A stretch of DNA of 64,000 bases from Paludibacter sp. (lineage in GTDB: Bacteria; Bacteroidota; Bacteroidia; Bacteroidales; Paludibacteraceae): the NCBI GenBank assembly GCA_028710895.1, contig JAQTTH010000010.1, positions 1 through 64,000 on the forward strand, given 5' to 3'. Under the pieces are notes generated by a model that was not told where the DNA came from, searched no databases, and saw only the letters and a program-made list of their open reading frames with translations. Numbering within the stretch: position 1 is the stretch's first letter; the number at the start of each line of letters is the position of its first letter. This document shows, one piece after another, positions 43,509 to 52,007 of the stretch. The translations under genes were made by a program, and so were the position numbers.

Positions 43509-45254
43509 TCAATCTATTTCCAGTTGCAATCCGTTTTTCAGAATATCAAGCGCGGGATTCTGTTCGGCCATTAGCTTATAACGGTCTTCAGGAGTGTTTG
43601 CACGTTGAACTTCTGTTTCTTCGGCCACTTTTATGGTCATTTTTATGCTGTTGTTTTGAAGCTGATGGTGTATAAACTCCTGGATGTCGGCATGAAGGCG
43701 TTTTAGTTCTTTTTCTTGTAGAATATTACTTACAGTTATTTCAAAAGTTATGGGAGATGTTAGTATGGGTATTGTGGTCTGAAAAAAACTAACCATTCTG
43801 GCTTGTTCCGGAATTGTATCGGCGAATTGATGCCAGGCTTTCTCCAACTCTTCTGTTGTAAATGATTTATTTAAAACAACGGCTTGTTCTACAACTTTTG
43901 TTTCGTTGTAGGATGTTTGTGGGGCTGCGGCAACAGTAGGAGCCGAAATTGAAATTCGTCCGGGCCGTTGAAGGCTTGGTTTTGAGTCAGACGCAGCTTC
44001 TGCGGGTTTTACTGGCGCTGGAATTGGCCTCGATGGCGTATGCGTCTGAGTAGTTGTAGGTGCTGTTACAGTCTGTTTGCTTTCGGTTGCTATAGGGGTT
44101 TCTACAGCTATTTTCTGAATAGGAGCAGATTGATCGTCAATTAGTAGGGATTTTTTTTTTTCATCCGTCAGTTGACACTGACGAATTAAAGCAAGCTCCA
44201 CTAATAGTCGCTTGTTTTTACTTTGCCGGTAATCAATATCGCAATCGTTACTTATTTTCAGAGCCTGAAAGAGAAATTCGGGCGTGCAAAGCTGAGCCTG
44301 ACTTTTATAACGTTCACCTATGTCGGCACCAACTTCGAGCAACGAAATAGTTTGCGGATCTTTGCTTACCAATACATCGCGCAGGTGAGAACTAAGACCG
44401 GTGATAAAATGATGCGCATCAAAACCTTTGTTGAGTACTTCGTTGAAAATAAGCAATGATTGACTAACATCTCCTTTCAGAAACGCTTCAATCAATTTGA
44501 AATAGTATTCGTAATCGAGCACATTCAGGTTTTCGATAATGCCCTGGTAGGTAATGTTGCTACCACAGAAACTTACAAGTTGATCGAAAATGGACAATGC
44601 ATCACGCATACCGCCATCGCTCTTTTGAGCTACCACATTCAATCCATTCACATCGATAGTAACGCCTTCTTTTTGGGCTACCATTTGCAAATGAGCAACT
44701 GTATCGGCTACAGTTATGCGGTTGAAGTCGTAAATCTGACAGCGGGAAAGGATGGTAGGAATGATTTTATGCTTTTCGGTTGTTGCTAAAATAAAAATAG
44801 CATGAGCCGGCGGTTCTTCAAGCGTTTTCAGAAATGCATTAAAAGCACCTGCCGAAAGCATGTGAACCTCATCAATAATATATACGCTGTATTTTCCAAT
44901 TTGGGGTGGGATGCGAACCTGATCTATCAATGACCGAATATCATCTACACCATTGTTGGATGCAGCATCCAATTCATGAATGTTATAGGACCGTTGTTCG
45001 TTAAACGAAACACATGATTCACATTCGTTGCAAGCTTCGTGTTCGGCAGTTAAGTTCTGGCAATTTATTGTTTTGGCAAAAATACGGGCGCAGGTTGTTT
45101 TTCCAACACCACGTGGTCCGCAAAATAAATATGCATGTGCCAAATGGTTGCCTTTGATAGCATTTTTAAGTGTGGTTGTCAGGGCTGACTGGCCAACAAC
45201 AGAACCAAATGTGGATGGGCGATATTTACGTGCTGATACAATGAAATTATCCAT
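43509..45254 (-). CDS. dnaX: DNA polymerase III subunits gamma and tau
   Basis: 581 residues. The clamp-loader AAA+ domain has Walker A GPRGVGKTTCARIFAK, a zinc site (CQNLTAEHEACNECESC), Walker B YIIDEVHMLS and sensor 1 TTEKHKIIPTILSRCQ. The middle is helical; residues about 370-440 are a low-complexity Pro/Thr/Ala linker, followed by a tau-like C-terminal domain (LEKAWHQFADTIPEQ). It loads the sliding clamp at the replication fork. No frameshift site is evident by eye. It is divergent from ftsB. Confidence 0.96.
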   Translation of the reverse strand: MDNFIVSARKYRPSTFGSVVGQSALTTTLKNAIKGNHLAHAYLFCGPRGVGKTTCARIFAKTINCQNLTAEHEACNECESCVSFNEQRSYNIHELDAASNNGVDDIRSLIDQVRIPPQIGKYSVYIIDEVHMLSAGAFNAFLKTLEEPPAHAIFILATTEKHKIIPTILSRCQIYDFNRITVADTVAHLQMVAQKEGVTIDVNGLNVVAQKSDGGMRDALSIFDQLVSFCGSNITYQGIIENLNVLDYEYYFKLIEAFLKGDVSQSLLIFNEVLNKGFDAHHFITGLSSHLRDVLVSKDPQTISLLEVGADIGERYKSQAQLCTPEFLFQALKISNDCDIDYRQSKNKRLLVELALIRQCQLTDEKKKSLLIDDQSAPIQKIAVETPIATESKQTVTAPTTTQTHTPSRPIPAPVKPAEAASDSKPSLQRPGRISISAPTVAAAPQTSYNETKVVEQAVVLNKSFTTEELEKAWHQFADTIPEQARMVSFFQTTIPILTSPITFEITVSNILQEKELKRLHADIQEFIHHQLQNNSIKMTIKVAEETEVQRANTPEDRYKLMAEQNPALDILKNGLQLEID

Positions 45255-45283
45255 AAACTGAAAACTTGTGCTTCTTTTGTCTG

Positions 45284-45291
45284 CAAATGTA
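45284..45291 (-). promoter_or_regulatory. Candidate -7 box of dnaX
   Basis: The minus strand reads TACATTTG about 30 bp before the dnaX start. A -33 TTTG is not visible. Confidence 0.4.
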
Positions 45292-45342
45292 CAGAAAAAA
45301 AGACGTACTTTTCTTCAAAAAAAAAGATTTCTCAAAAAAAAG

Positions 45343-45369
45343 TTGGTTCGTAAAAAATGCTTACCTTTG
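45343..45369 (+). promoter_or_regulatory. Probable promoter of ftsB
   Basis: TTGG at 45343 and TACCTTTG at 45362-45369. The word AATGCTTACCTTTGTCC is repeated exactly in front of mazG at about 51953-51968. An earlier reading frame start at 45266 lies upstream of this box, which supports the start at 45419. Confidence 0.55.
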
Positions 45370-45418
45370 TCCGATTATTACCGAAATTTATCATCTCATT
45401 CAATCTCAACTCACTGCC

Positions 45419-45724
45419 ATGACTGCCTTTTTAAAAACAGGAATGAAACTAAAAAAGATATTTTTAAATAAATATCTGATTGTTTTTGTTGCGTTTGCAG
45501 TGTGGGTAACTTTTTTCGATGAGCATAGTTTGATTCATCGTTTTCAGAGCTACAGAAGAATTAGCCAAATGGAAAATGAATTGAAATTTTATCAGGATGA
45601 GATTAACGCAACGAAGCAAAAAAAGACAGAACTTCAGTCGAGTGATGATAATCTGGAGAAATTTGCGCGGGAGCATTATTTCATGAAAAGACAAGACGAA
45701 GATATTTTTATAATTAAAGAATGA
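45419..45724 (+). CDS. FtsB-like septum formation initiator
   Basis: 101 residues from the ATG at 45419, with a second ATG at 45443 possible. One membrane helix (LIVFVAFAVWVTFF, about residues 18-33) is followed by a coiled coil (ISQMENELKFYQDEI) and the FtsB/DivIC signature LEKFAREHYFMKRQDED. FtsB bridges FtsL and FtsQ in the divisome. The next gene overlaps it by four bases (ATGA). Confidence 0.88.
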   Translation: MTAFLKTGMKLKKIFLNKYLIVFVAFAVWVTFFDEHSLIHRFQSYRRISQMENELKFYQDEINATKQKKTELQSSDDNLEKFAREHYFMKRQDEDIFIIKE

Positions 45725-46050
45725 CTCAGAAAAAACAATCTCAAATCCTTTTCCTTATTGGTGGTACAATCACTATTTTGGGAGCTTTTGCCCATTTATT
45801 CAATGTAGAATACGCACCTTATGTCTTCTCGGTTGGCTCTGCTATCATTATTTATTGGCAATTTATGCAGGCGCTTCGTTCAAAAGGCTTAAGCCAACGC
45901 ATGCAACGCTTGATTCGCATGGGCTTTCTTTCTAGTTTAATGTTGGGATTGGCTGCTTATTTTATGTTTGTACATTCCAATACATGGGTTGTTGCAGTAT
46001 TGATATATGCACTTACAACTCTTTTTTATTCTTTCCGGGGAGAAAAATAA
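45721..46050 (+). CDS. Small integral membrane protein of unknown function
   Basis: 109 residues with about four membrane helices (ILFLIGGTITILGAFAHLF, YVFSVGSAIIIYW, FLSSLMLGLAAYFMFV, WVVAVLIYALTTLFY) and short polar ends. I do not recognise the family. It overlaps ftsB by the ATGA at 45721-45724, so translation is coupled, and a link to division or the envelope is possible but inferred. Confidence 0.75.
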   Translation: MTQKKQSQILFLIGGTITILGAFAHLFNVEYAPYVFSVGSAIIIYWQFMQALRSKGLSQRMQRLIRMGFLSSLMLGLAAYFMFVHSNTWVVAVLIYALTTLFYSFRGEK

Positions 46051-46067
46051 TAAGATTTACTTTATAT

Positions 46068-46107
46068 AAAAAGCGCCATTCCCAGCAATTGAGAATGGCG
46101 CTTTTTT
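46068..46107. terminator. Bidirectional terminator between ftsB operon and Skp gene
   Basis: AAAAAGCGCCATTC at 46068-46081 pairs with GAATGGCGCTTTTT at 46093-46106, with A- and T-runs at the two sides. Confidence 0.85.
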
Positions 46108-46124
46108 ATATATCCGGCTATCTG

Positions 46125-46727
46125 CTATTTTTTAGCACAGCGTTCGTTTAAAAGTTTTGTTACTTCGGATGTGATATCATACCCTTTTCCGGCATATAAT
46201 ACATTGTCGTTGGCAGTATTACTGATAATCATTTCGTATTTATGATCTTTGTTGAAATCTTTCAGAAAAGCATTGATAGTATCACGTAGCTCTTCACTCA
46301 TTTTTTGTTGAACCTGCATCAATTGTTGGCTCAATTTACCATCAAGCTGTTGCAATTCCTGTTGTTTCTTTTGCAGGCGTAGTTGCTCTTGTTCGGCACG
46401 TTCGCGACTTAAAAAAGCATTGTTTTCTAATTTTTTCTGAAACTCAGCCATTTCTGTCTGAAGCTCACGGGCTCTTGTGTTGATTGTCAGGCGCGAATCT
46501 TCTTGTTTTTTTGTGAGTGACTCATTAGCATCTTTCGAAAACTGATAATGTAATAACAATGAGTCAACATTGATGTAAGCAATTGGTAGTTTACCTGCTG
46601 CAACGGCTGGTTTTCCTGTAATCAGTTCTTTAGCTGTTGAGTTTGACTTGGTTCCTAAAACTAACCAAAAGAGGATAATTACAGCAATCGCCAATACGGC
46701 ATTCAAAATGAGTGATAGGTTTTTCAT
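46125..46727 (-). CDS. OmpH/Skp-like periplasmic chaperone
   Basis: 200 residues. A hydrophobic signal or anchor (LILNAVLAIAVIILFWLVLG, residues about 4-25) is followed by IAYINVDSLLLHYQF, the opening strand of the Skp fold, then a long Gln/Glu/Lys-rich coiled coil (about 75-150), then YEMIISNTANDNVLYAGKGYDIT. Skp holds unfolded outer-membrane proteins in the periplasm. Whether the leader is cleaved is uncertain. Confidence 0.85.
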   Translation of the reverse strand: MKNLSLILNAVLAIAVIILFWLVLGTKSNSTAKELITGKPAVAAGKLPIAYINVDSLLLHYQFSKDANESLTKKQEDSRLTINTRARELQTEMAEFQKKLENNAFLSRERAEQEQLRLQKKQQELQQLDGKLSQQLMQVQQKMSEELRDTINAFLKDFNKDHKYEMIISNTANDNVLYAGKGYDITSEVTKLLNERCAKK

Positions 46728-46943
46728 TCGGGTAATTTTCTATGTGTTTAATGTGAAATCCTATTTAAAATTAGCATCGAAATACACTTTCAAATAAAAT
46801 TCGACTGCAAAGATAATTTTTTTAGAACACATCGATACTAAGGCCATTCAATTTTTAGTAAAATGAATGTTTCATTGTATTTATTAACCTTTATTTAGGT
46901 TTTGTATTCTTTTTGTATCAATTTTTTACTCAATAAAAAAGAA

Positions 46944-46977
46944 AAAAACCGAACTGATTTGAATCTGTTCGGTTTTT
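46944..46977 (-). terminator. Terminator of sodB
   Basis: AAAACCGAAC and GTTCGGTTTT arms frame a loop, and a T-rich run follows on the minus strand. Confidence 0.75.
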
Positions 46978-46995
46978 ACAATAGAGTTACGGATT

Positions 46996-47571
46996 TTAGA
47001 ATCTGTCTGAAACAATTTTCCAATCGACTAAATCCCACAATGCAGCTACATAGTCGGCACGACGGTTTTGATAGTCAATGTAATAGGCATGTTCCCATAC
47101 ATCGAATGTTAGCAATGGAATTAAACCACGGGTAAGTGGGTTTCCGGCATTACTTTCTTTTACGATTGATAGTTTACCTTCGCCATCTTTAACGAGCCAG
47201 GCCCATCCGGAACCAAATACGGTGATAGCGGCTTTGTTGAATTCAGCTTTGAAATTATCAAGCGAACCCCATCCGGCATTAATAGCTGTTGCAAGTTTAT
47301 CGCTTAGTTGACTTCCCCTGGTAGGTGTCAATGACAAGAAATAGAAATTGTGATTCCAGATTTGTGCAGCATTATTGAACATGGGTCCCTCTGATTTTTT
47401 TACAATTGTATCCAAATCAGCATCAGCAAATTCAGTTCCTTCAACCAGTCCATTCAGGTTATTCACGTAGGTTAGATGATGCTTGCCGTAGTGAAAGCTA
47501 ATGGTTTTTTCGCTTATAATAGGTTCTAATGCATTGTGTGCATAAGGTAATTCGGGCAATGAGAATTTCAT
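46996..47571 (-). CDS. sodB: Iron/manganese superoxide dismutase
   Basis: 191 residues. Metal ligands by family pattern are His27 (SFHYGKHHLTYVNNL), the His of AAQIWNHNFY, and Asp and His of DVWEHAYYIDYQNRR. The length and sequence fit the iron-type enzyme, though cambialistic use of manganese is common in this group. It converts superoxide to peroxide in the cytosol. The start ATG directly gives the usual KFSLPELPYAHNALEP opening. Confidence 0.95.
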   Translation of the reverse strand: MKFSLPELPYAHNALEPIISEKTISFHYGKHHLTYVNNLNGLVEGTEFADADLDTIVKKSEGPMFNNAAQIWNHNFYFLSLTPTRGSQLSDKLATAINAGWGSLDNFKAEFNKAAITVFGSGWAWLVKDGEGKLSIVKESNAGNPLTRGLIPLLTFDVWEHAYYIDYQNRRADYVAALWDLVDWKIVSDRF

Positions 47572-47690
47572 AATTTTGCTATTTTATAGGTTAGTAATTA
47601 ATTTACTTGATTCATATTAGTTCTTAAACGTAGATCGTTGTCATTTTGTTTGAACACTTGGCTGTTTATTTTACAAAAAAGCTAAAGACA

Positions 47691-47722
47691 TTTGGTTTCC
47701 TGCATTTTTCTTATCATCTTTG
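47691..47722 (+). promoter_or_regulatory. Probable promoter of the SPOR lipoprotein gene
   Basis: TTTG at 47691-47694 and CATCTTTG at 47715-47722, 20-bp spacer; the -7 box has one mismatch to TAnnTTTG. Confidence 0.45.
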
Positions 47723-47841
47723 CAGTCCGAAACGAGTATGAATGATAGATGTTTGAAAAAATATCAACTCCCGGTCTAAAATAATTGTGTAATTCGTTTG
47801 AAACAGTTAAATTTGTATTCAAAATAAATAAACAAAAAAAT

Positions 47842-48312
47842 ATGAACAAAACAATCAGATTAATTGTCGCACTAGCCATAGTAATGATGGCCACATCTGC
47901 CTGTAAAACTAAACAGAAAATTGCAGAAATACCTGCAGGAGCGAATATCGAAGCTAAGTCTACACCGAAAGTTGTTGAAACCACTCCGGTTGTGAAGGAA
48001 GCTGTAGTAAAAGAAGTAGTATCAAATGAACCCGAAGTTACACGTAATGAGAATTTTAGCTTAGTTGATGGCGAAAGCGCTTCGATGAATTACAAATACC
48101 ACGTTGTTGTAGGTAGTTTCTCAAAACAAGACAATGCCAAAGGATTGAAAACCACATTGAAAGCTGAAGGTAACAATGCATTAATTGTTGTGAACGAAAA
48201 AGGTATGTACCGCGTATTAATTGCTTCGTTCAATGACTACAAAGAAGCTCACGCTCGTATCAAACAAATCTCAACACGCTTTCCTGATGCCTGGGTGTTG
48301 GTAAAGAAATAA
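47842..48312 (+). CDS. SPOR-domain lipoprotein
   Basis: 156 residues from the ATG at 47842; the longer frame from 47785 lacks a leader at its start. A lipoprotein signal (LIVALAIVMMATSAC) ends at the lipobox cysteine, about residue 20. A charged Val/Lys/Pro linker leads to a C-terminal SPOR domain (YHVVVGSFSKQDNAKGL to WVLVKK), which binds septal peptidoglycan lacking stem peptides. It is divergent from sodB and ends at a strong terminator. Confidence 0.88.
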   Translation: MNKTIRLIVALAIVMMATSACKTKQKIAEIPAGANIEAKSTPKVVETTPVVKEAVVKEVVSNEPEVTRNENFSLVDGESASMNYKYHVVVGSFSKQDNAKGLKTTLKAEGNNALIVVNEKGMYRVLIASFNDYKEAHARIKQISTRFPDAWVLVKK

Positions 48313-48333
48313 TTCTGAGTTTATAATTGGCTC

Positions 48334-48376
48334 ACATAGAAAGGGGAAAAAGCATTGCTTTTTCCCCTTTCTATGT
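48334..48376. terminator. Bidirectional terminator
   Basis: ACATAGAAAGGGGAAAAAGC from 48334 pairs perfectly with the sequence ending at 48376, between two convergent genes. Confidence 0.85.
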
Positions 48377-48389
48377 TTCGGACTGAATA

Positions 48390-49082
48390 CTATTTTGCCA
48401 GATTATCCAATATTTGATGCATTCTCAGGTTGTTTGAAGCAATAAATTCAGTTGTCAACAAAATCTTGTCGGCAGATTGAATCGTTTCACCCTCTATCAG
48501 TTCTGAAGTGCCATTTTCAACCATTCCGCGCAGTGTTTCTGCGGTAACTTCGAAATGAAACTGAAGACCCAGTACTTTATCGTTGTACAAAAATGCCTGA
48601 TTGTTACAAACTTCAGAACTTATCAAATGTGTGCTGCCATTGGGCAAATCAAAGGTATCGCCATGCCAGTGGAAAACAGGGAATTTGTCCTCAAATCCGT
48701 CAAATAATGAGGTTGTTTTAGCCTTTTCGGAAAGCGCAACGTCAAACCACCCAATTTCTTTTTGCTTATTCGGATAGACTTTTGCCCCGAGTACTTCAGC
48801 AATCAATTGTGAGCCAAGACATATTCCCAGGACCGTTTTACCGGTATCAATGGCTTGTTTTATAAACGCTTTCTCTTCCGATAACCATGGGTAAATAGTT
48901 TCATCGTAAACTCCCATGGGACCACCCATAACGATTAACCAATCAATGGCATTTATATCAGGCAATTCGTACTTTTCGTAAAACCGGGTATACGAAACTG
49001 TATGATTGTTTTTCGTAATCCATTGTTCTATACAGCCCAATCCTTCGAATGGGACATGCATAAATACTGCAATACTTTTCAT
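48390..49082 (-). CDS. Class I glutamine amidotransferase-like protein
   Basis: 230 residues. The nucleophile elbow is GICLGSQL with Cys88, and His176 and Glu178 in LQFHFEV complete the triad. The family (GMP-synthase-like amidotransferases) includes gamma-glutamyl-peptide hydrolases as well as subunits of synthases; no partner domain is present, so the substrate is unknown. It is the last gene of a six-gene unit with a GntR regulator and an ABC transporter, overlapping the preceding small gene by one base. Confidence 0.85.
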   Translation of the reverse strand: MKSIAVFMHVPFEGLGCIEQWITKNNHTVSYTRFYEKYELPDINAIDWLIVMGGPMGVYDETIYPWLSEEKAFIKQAIDTGKTVLGICLGSQLIAEVLGAKVYPNKQKEIGWFDVALSEKAKTTSLFDGFEDKFPVFHWHGDTFDLPNGSTHLISSEVCNNQAFLYNDKVLGLQFHFEVTAETLRGMVENGTSELIEGETIQSADKILLTTEFIASNNLRMHQILDNLAK

Positions 49083-49267
49083 TATCTGATATGGATGTGT
49101 ATGTTTGTTGAATCGCCTGAAACAGTGTCGGTTTGAGATTTTGTTCCATTTGTATTCTCAATTTCTATGCTTTTTTTGGCTTCGCTTTTCAACACTATAT
49201 TGCCTATAATCATGCTTACTACTATGAGAGTAAATAATCCGAGCAGTAATTTATTGCTTGTTTTCAT
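49082..49267 (-). CDS. Small single-helix membrane protein
   Basis: 61 residues: basic start, one membrane helix (LLLGLFTLIVVSMIIGNIV), then a polar tail with a His-rich end (STNIHIHIR). No family recognised. Its first bases overlap the previous gene by four (ATGA-type overlap) and its stop touches the amidotransferase start, so it is translated as part of the operon. Confidence 0.65.
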   Translation of the reverse strand: MKTSNKLLLGLFTLIVVSMIIGNIVLKSEAKKSIEIENTNGTKSQTDTVSGDSTNIHIHIR

Positions 49268-49500
49268 AAATTTGAAATTAGTTGATTGATACTTTTATTT
49301 ATAAAGGATTTAGTGTAGATATAAAGTCTACTTTCATTCGTACGAACGGTATCGCTCTTTACCTGGTTTTTATCAAATTCAGCTGTTATTTCACGCAGTG
49401 GATCCATAACAACGTTTTTATCTTTCATGTTGTGAAGTAAACCGAAGCCTACAACAACTATCACTGCAACAGCTTTTGGTATTCTATGGGTTGTTTTCAT
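49264..49500 (-). CDS. Small hypothetical protein of the GntR/ABC operon
   Basis: 78 residues with a short hydrophobic stretch (AVAVIVVVGFGLL, residues 9-21) and a charged tail. No family recognised. It lies 12 bp after the GntR gene and overlaps the next small gene by four bases. Confidence 0.6.
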   Translation of the reverse strand: MKTTHRIPKAVAVIVVVGFGLLHNMKDKNVVMDPLREITAEFDKNQVKSDTVRTNESRLYIYTKSFINKSINQLISNL

Positions 49501-49512
49501 TTGAATCTGAAT

Positions 49513-49881
49513 TTATTGGTTGTTTTTGATATAATCGTCGTAGCGAACTTTTAGTTCATCAAAACTCATTCCGAGTATAGATATATTCTTGAAAAATACC
49601 GGAAGCTCGTGATCCATAAACTGATTCCGACGGTACTTTAATATCTTTTCTTTGGCTTGTTCTGCAACGAAATAACCTACACCACGTTTGTTGAAAATGA
49701 TTTCGTTGTTTTGTAAAAAGTCAAATGTTCGCATCACTGTATTGGGATTGACCTGCAAATCCACTCCCAATTCCCTTACAGACAGAATGCGGTCGCCTTC
49801 GTTCCAACGGCCCAGCAATATCTGTTCGCAGACGTAATCGCCTATTTGCAGGTAAATGGCTTGTGTTTCTTTGAATTCCAT
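49513..49881 (-). CDS. GntR-family regulator (YtrA-like)
   Basis: 122 residues. An N-terminal winged helix (RILSVRELGVDLQVNPNTVM, then GVGYFVAEQA) is followed by only about 45 residues, the layout of the YtrA subfamily that controls ABC transporter operons. It probably represses its own operon; no operator could be read with confidence. It sits 4 bp after the permease gene. Confidence 0.9.
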   Translation of the reverse strand: MEFKETQAIYLQIGDYVCEQILLGRWNEGDRILSVRELGVDLQVNPNTVMRTFDFLQNNEIIFNKRGVGYFVAEQAKEKILKYRRNQFMDHELPVFFKNISILGMSFDELKVRYDDYIKNNQ

Positions 49882-49885
49882 AATG

Positions 49886-50668
49886 TTATACTTCTTTTTC
49901 GGTTAAACGGAAATAGGTCACTACCCAGAAGAATGGGATTAAGGCATATTTAAATATAGTTCCAACTGTTTGGAGACTTCTGAATAAATTATGTTCGGGT
50001 GTTATCGAAATATCCATCATCTGCCCATTTATATGATAGGTGCCAAATGTAACTTTCAGTAAGAATAATTCAATAAGACCCAGTACAATAGTCAAAGCGA
50101 TGATTGCCAGCATTGTTTTTCCAACGGCATTACCTTTGAAATAAATTGAGCCAAGCATAAATACAGCCTGAATTCCGGCAAAGGCAATAAAAGTGTTCAG
50201 TAAATTTGGGCCGGAGTTATATACAGCATGACCATTTACAACAAATTCAGGAGTAGCTGATTGTAATAATGCAAATTGAATGGCATTGTGTGTATCAAAA
50301 AACAAATTGCCAAGCGATGTTCCTAACACTGTTCCGATAATGTAAGTTATCAATATCATGGCAAAGTAATAAAACGTGCTCAGGATAATGGACGTTGTCA
50401 GTTTCTCGAAATGTGTTGCAGGTATCAATAAATAATGCATTCCGCTTGGTGTGAAATTGAAAATTTTGAATGTCCGTGCAGCAAAAATAAATCCGGAAAT
50501 GTATAAAAACATTTCAACTGAAATTGCTTTTTCTCTGGAACCGGCCAGGTGCATAAGGGTAAACACCACTGTTGTAATTCCCCAAAATGTCAGTTCGCGT
50601 TGTTTGTTTTCGGTAAAGTATCGCTTGAATAATAATCCTAAACGATTGATATCTAGTGTTGTATTCAT
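49886..50668 (-). CDS. ABC transporter permease
   Basis: 260 residues with about six membrane helices (such as FLYISGFIFAARTF, IILSTFYYFAMILITYIIG and TMLAIIALTIVLGLIEL). It follows the ATPase gene by 15 bp and precedes the GntR gene. The pairing is like YtrB/YtrC-type exporters of cell-wall-active compounds; the substrate is unknown. Confidence 0.82.
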   Translation of the reverse strand: MNTTLDINRLGLLFKRYFTENKQRELTFWGITTVVFTLMHLAGSREKAISVEMFLYISGFIFAARTFKIFNFTPSGMHYLLIPATHFEKLTTSIILSTFYYFAMILITYIIGTVLGTSLGNLFFDTHNAIQFALLQSATPEFVVNGHAVYNSGPNLLNTFIAFAGIQAVFMLGSIYFKGNAVGKTMLAIIALTIVLGLIELFLLKVTFGTYHINGQMMDISITPEHNLFRSLQTVGTIFKYALIPFFWVVTYFRLTEKEV

Positions 50669-50683
50669 AATGGTGTTGTTGAA

Positions 50684-51517
50684 TTAAAATAGTTTGACAA
50701 TTTTGTTTTTCTCAGTCAAAATAGCGTTGAAGAGTAGCTCAATATCCAGTTTGCTTTCTTCGCCGGTGGTGTTTACACACACCTGATAAAGTCCGCGAAG
50801 CGTATCTTCGCTGTAAATCACATCTTCAGTTTTTTCGTTGCGGTCGGCCACACGGAAGAATAGCTTTTTAGTAATTTCCTCAATGGGTTGATTGAAAACA
50901 ATTTCGTGTTTTTCCATTACCGTAATGCTGTCAATCAAACTATCAAGGTCGTGAACCTGATGGGTAGAAATAATCAGACAACGGCTTTCGTCGATTGCCG
51001 AAGCCACCATGCGGCGAAATTGTCCTTTCGATGGAATGTCCAATCCGTTTGTTGGTTCATCCATAAGCAACAGTTTGGTATTTGTAGCCAAACCGAAAGC
51101 TACAAAGACTTTCTTTTTCTGACCGTGTGACAACTTGTTGAGCATCGATTTCTTGTTTTCAATATCAAACTCTTTGAGGTAAGCATTGAATTGCTCTGTA
51201 CTGAAATTTGGGTAAAACGGAGCATACACCTTTTCGTAATTTTCTATACTCAACGAGAGTTGAGGTAATTCTTCGGGTAGGAAGAAGATATCACGAAGCA
51301 TTTCAGGACTACGTTTTGCCGGATCGAATCCAAGTGTGTTGATGGATCCTGCTTTCGGAAAATCCAGGCCCGAAATGAGTTTCAGCAAGGTACTTTTGCC
51401 TTCGCCGTTTTTGCCAAGTAAACCGTGAATGCGTCCGGCTTCGAGCTTCAGGCTCAAATTGGTCAATAATTCTGTTCGTTTTGTGTAACTAAACGTTACG
51501 TTTTGCACATTTACCAT
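50684..51517 (-). CDS. ABC transporter ATP-binding protein
   Basis: 277 residues. Walker A GLLGKNGEGKSTLLKL, signature LSHGQKKKV, Walker B LLLMDEPTNGLD and the switch histidine in STHQVHDL are present. It drives the permease encoded next. It opens the six-gene unit and has the promoter at 51575-51604. Confidence 0.93.
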   Translation of the reverse strand: MVNVQNVTFSYTKRTELLTNLSLKLEAGRIHGLLGKNGEGKSTLLKLISGLDFPKAGSINTLGFDPAKRSPEMLRDIFFLPEELPQLSLSIENYEKVYAPFYPNFSTEQFNAYLKEFDIENKKSMLNKLSHGQKKKVFVAFGLATNTKLLLMDEPTNGLDIPSKGQFRRMVASAIDESRCLIISTHQVHDLDSLIDSITVMEKHEIVFNQPIEEITKKLFFRVADRNEKTEDVIYSEDTLRGLYQVCVNTTGEESKLDIELLFNAILTEKNKIVKLF

Positions 51518-51574
51518 AATCGTAAATTATTAGTGTTGTTGTTTGATTTAGTGTTCTAGTTTAATAGTACACCG

Positions 51575-51604
51575 CAAAAGTATGGCAATATTTTGAATTA
51601 CAAA
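51575..51604 (-). promoter_or_regulatory. Promoter of the ABC/GntR operon
   Basis: On the minus strand TTTG (51601-51604) and TACTTTTG (51575-51582) are separated by 18 bp, close to consensus and 58 bp before the ATPase start. Confidence 0.75.
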
Positions 51605-51683
51605 TAGCAGAAGGGTTAAAAAAGCTTAATTCGTTGAAAATATTTTTGAAATGCTCATTTTGTTGGGGTACTTGCATTGAGTT

Positions 51684-51896
51684 CGTCTTGACTTTTTGAC
51701 AATAGAATAATGTCGCTCCTACGGAGCTTTCAAAAACTATAAAATCAATATTACTACCATAATACTGCTCCCATGGAGCATTTAAAGAGCTTCGGAGAAG
51801 CGAATACCGATAGCTATCGGTAGGTAGAATATTTGTTTCAATGAACATAAAAGCTCCGTAGGAGCGACATTATTCTATTGTCAAAAAGTCAAGACG
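51684..51896. mobile_element. MITE-like element with 47-bp perfect terminal inverted repeats
   Basis: The arm at 51684-51730 (opening CGTCTTGACTTTTTGACAAT) is the exact reverse complement of 51850-51896. The 119-bp centre holds smaller palindromes such as GCTCCCATGGAGC and CCGATAGCTATCGG. There is no transposase frame, so it would need one supplied elsewhere. A clear target duplication is not visible. Confidence 0.8.
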
Positions 51897-51957
51897 ACTT
51901 CATTTTAATTAAAGCGAACTCAAATCTGAAAGTTTTCACCACAAGTCTAAAAATGCT

Positions 51958-51965
51958 TACCTTTG
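51958..51965 (+). promoter_or_regulatory. Candidate -7 box of mazG
   Basis: TACCTTTG in the word AATGCTTACCTTTGTCC, the same word as before ftsB. Confidence 0.5.
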
Positions 51966-52007
51966 TCCTAATTATTAATTATGAATTATTAATTGTGAAT
52001 TGAAGAA

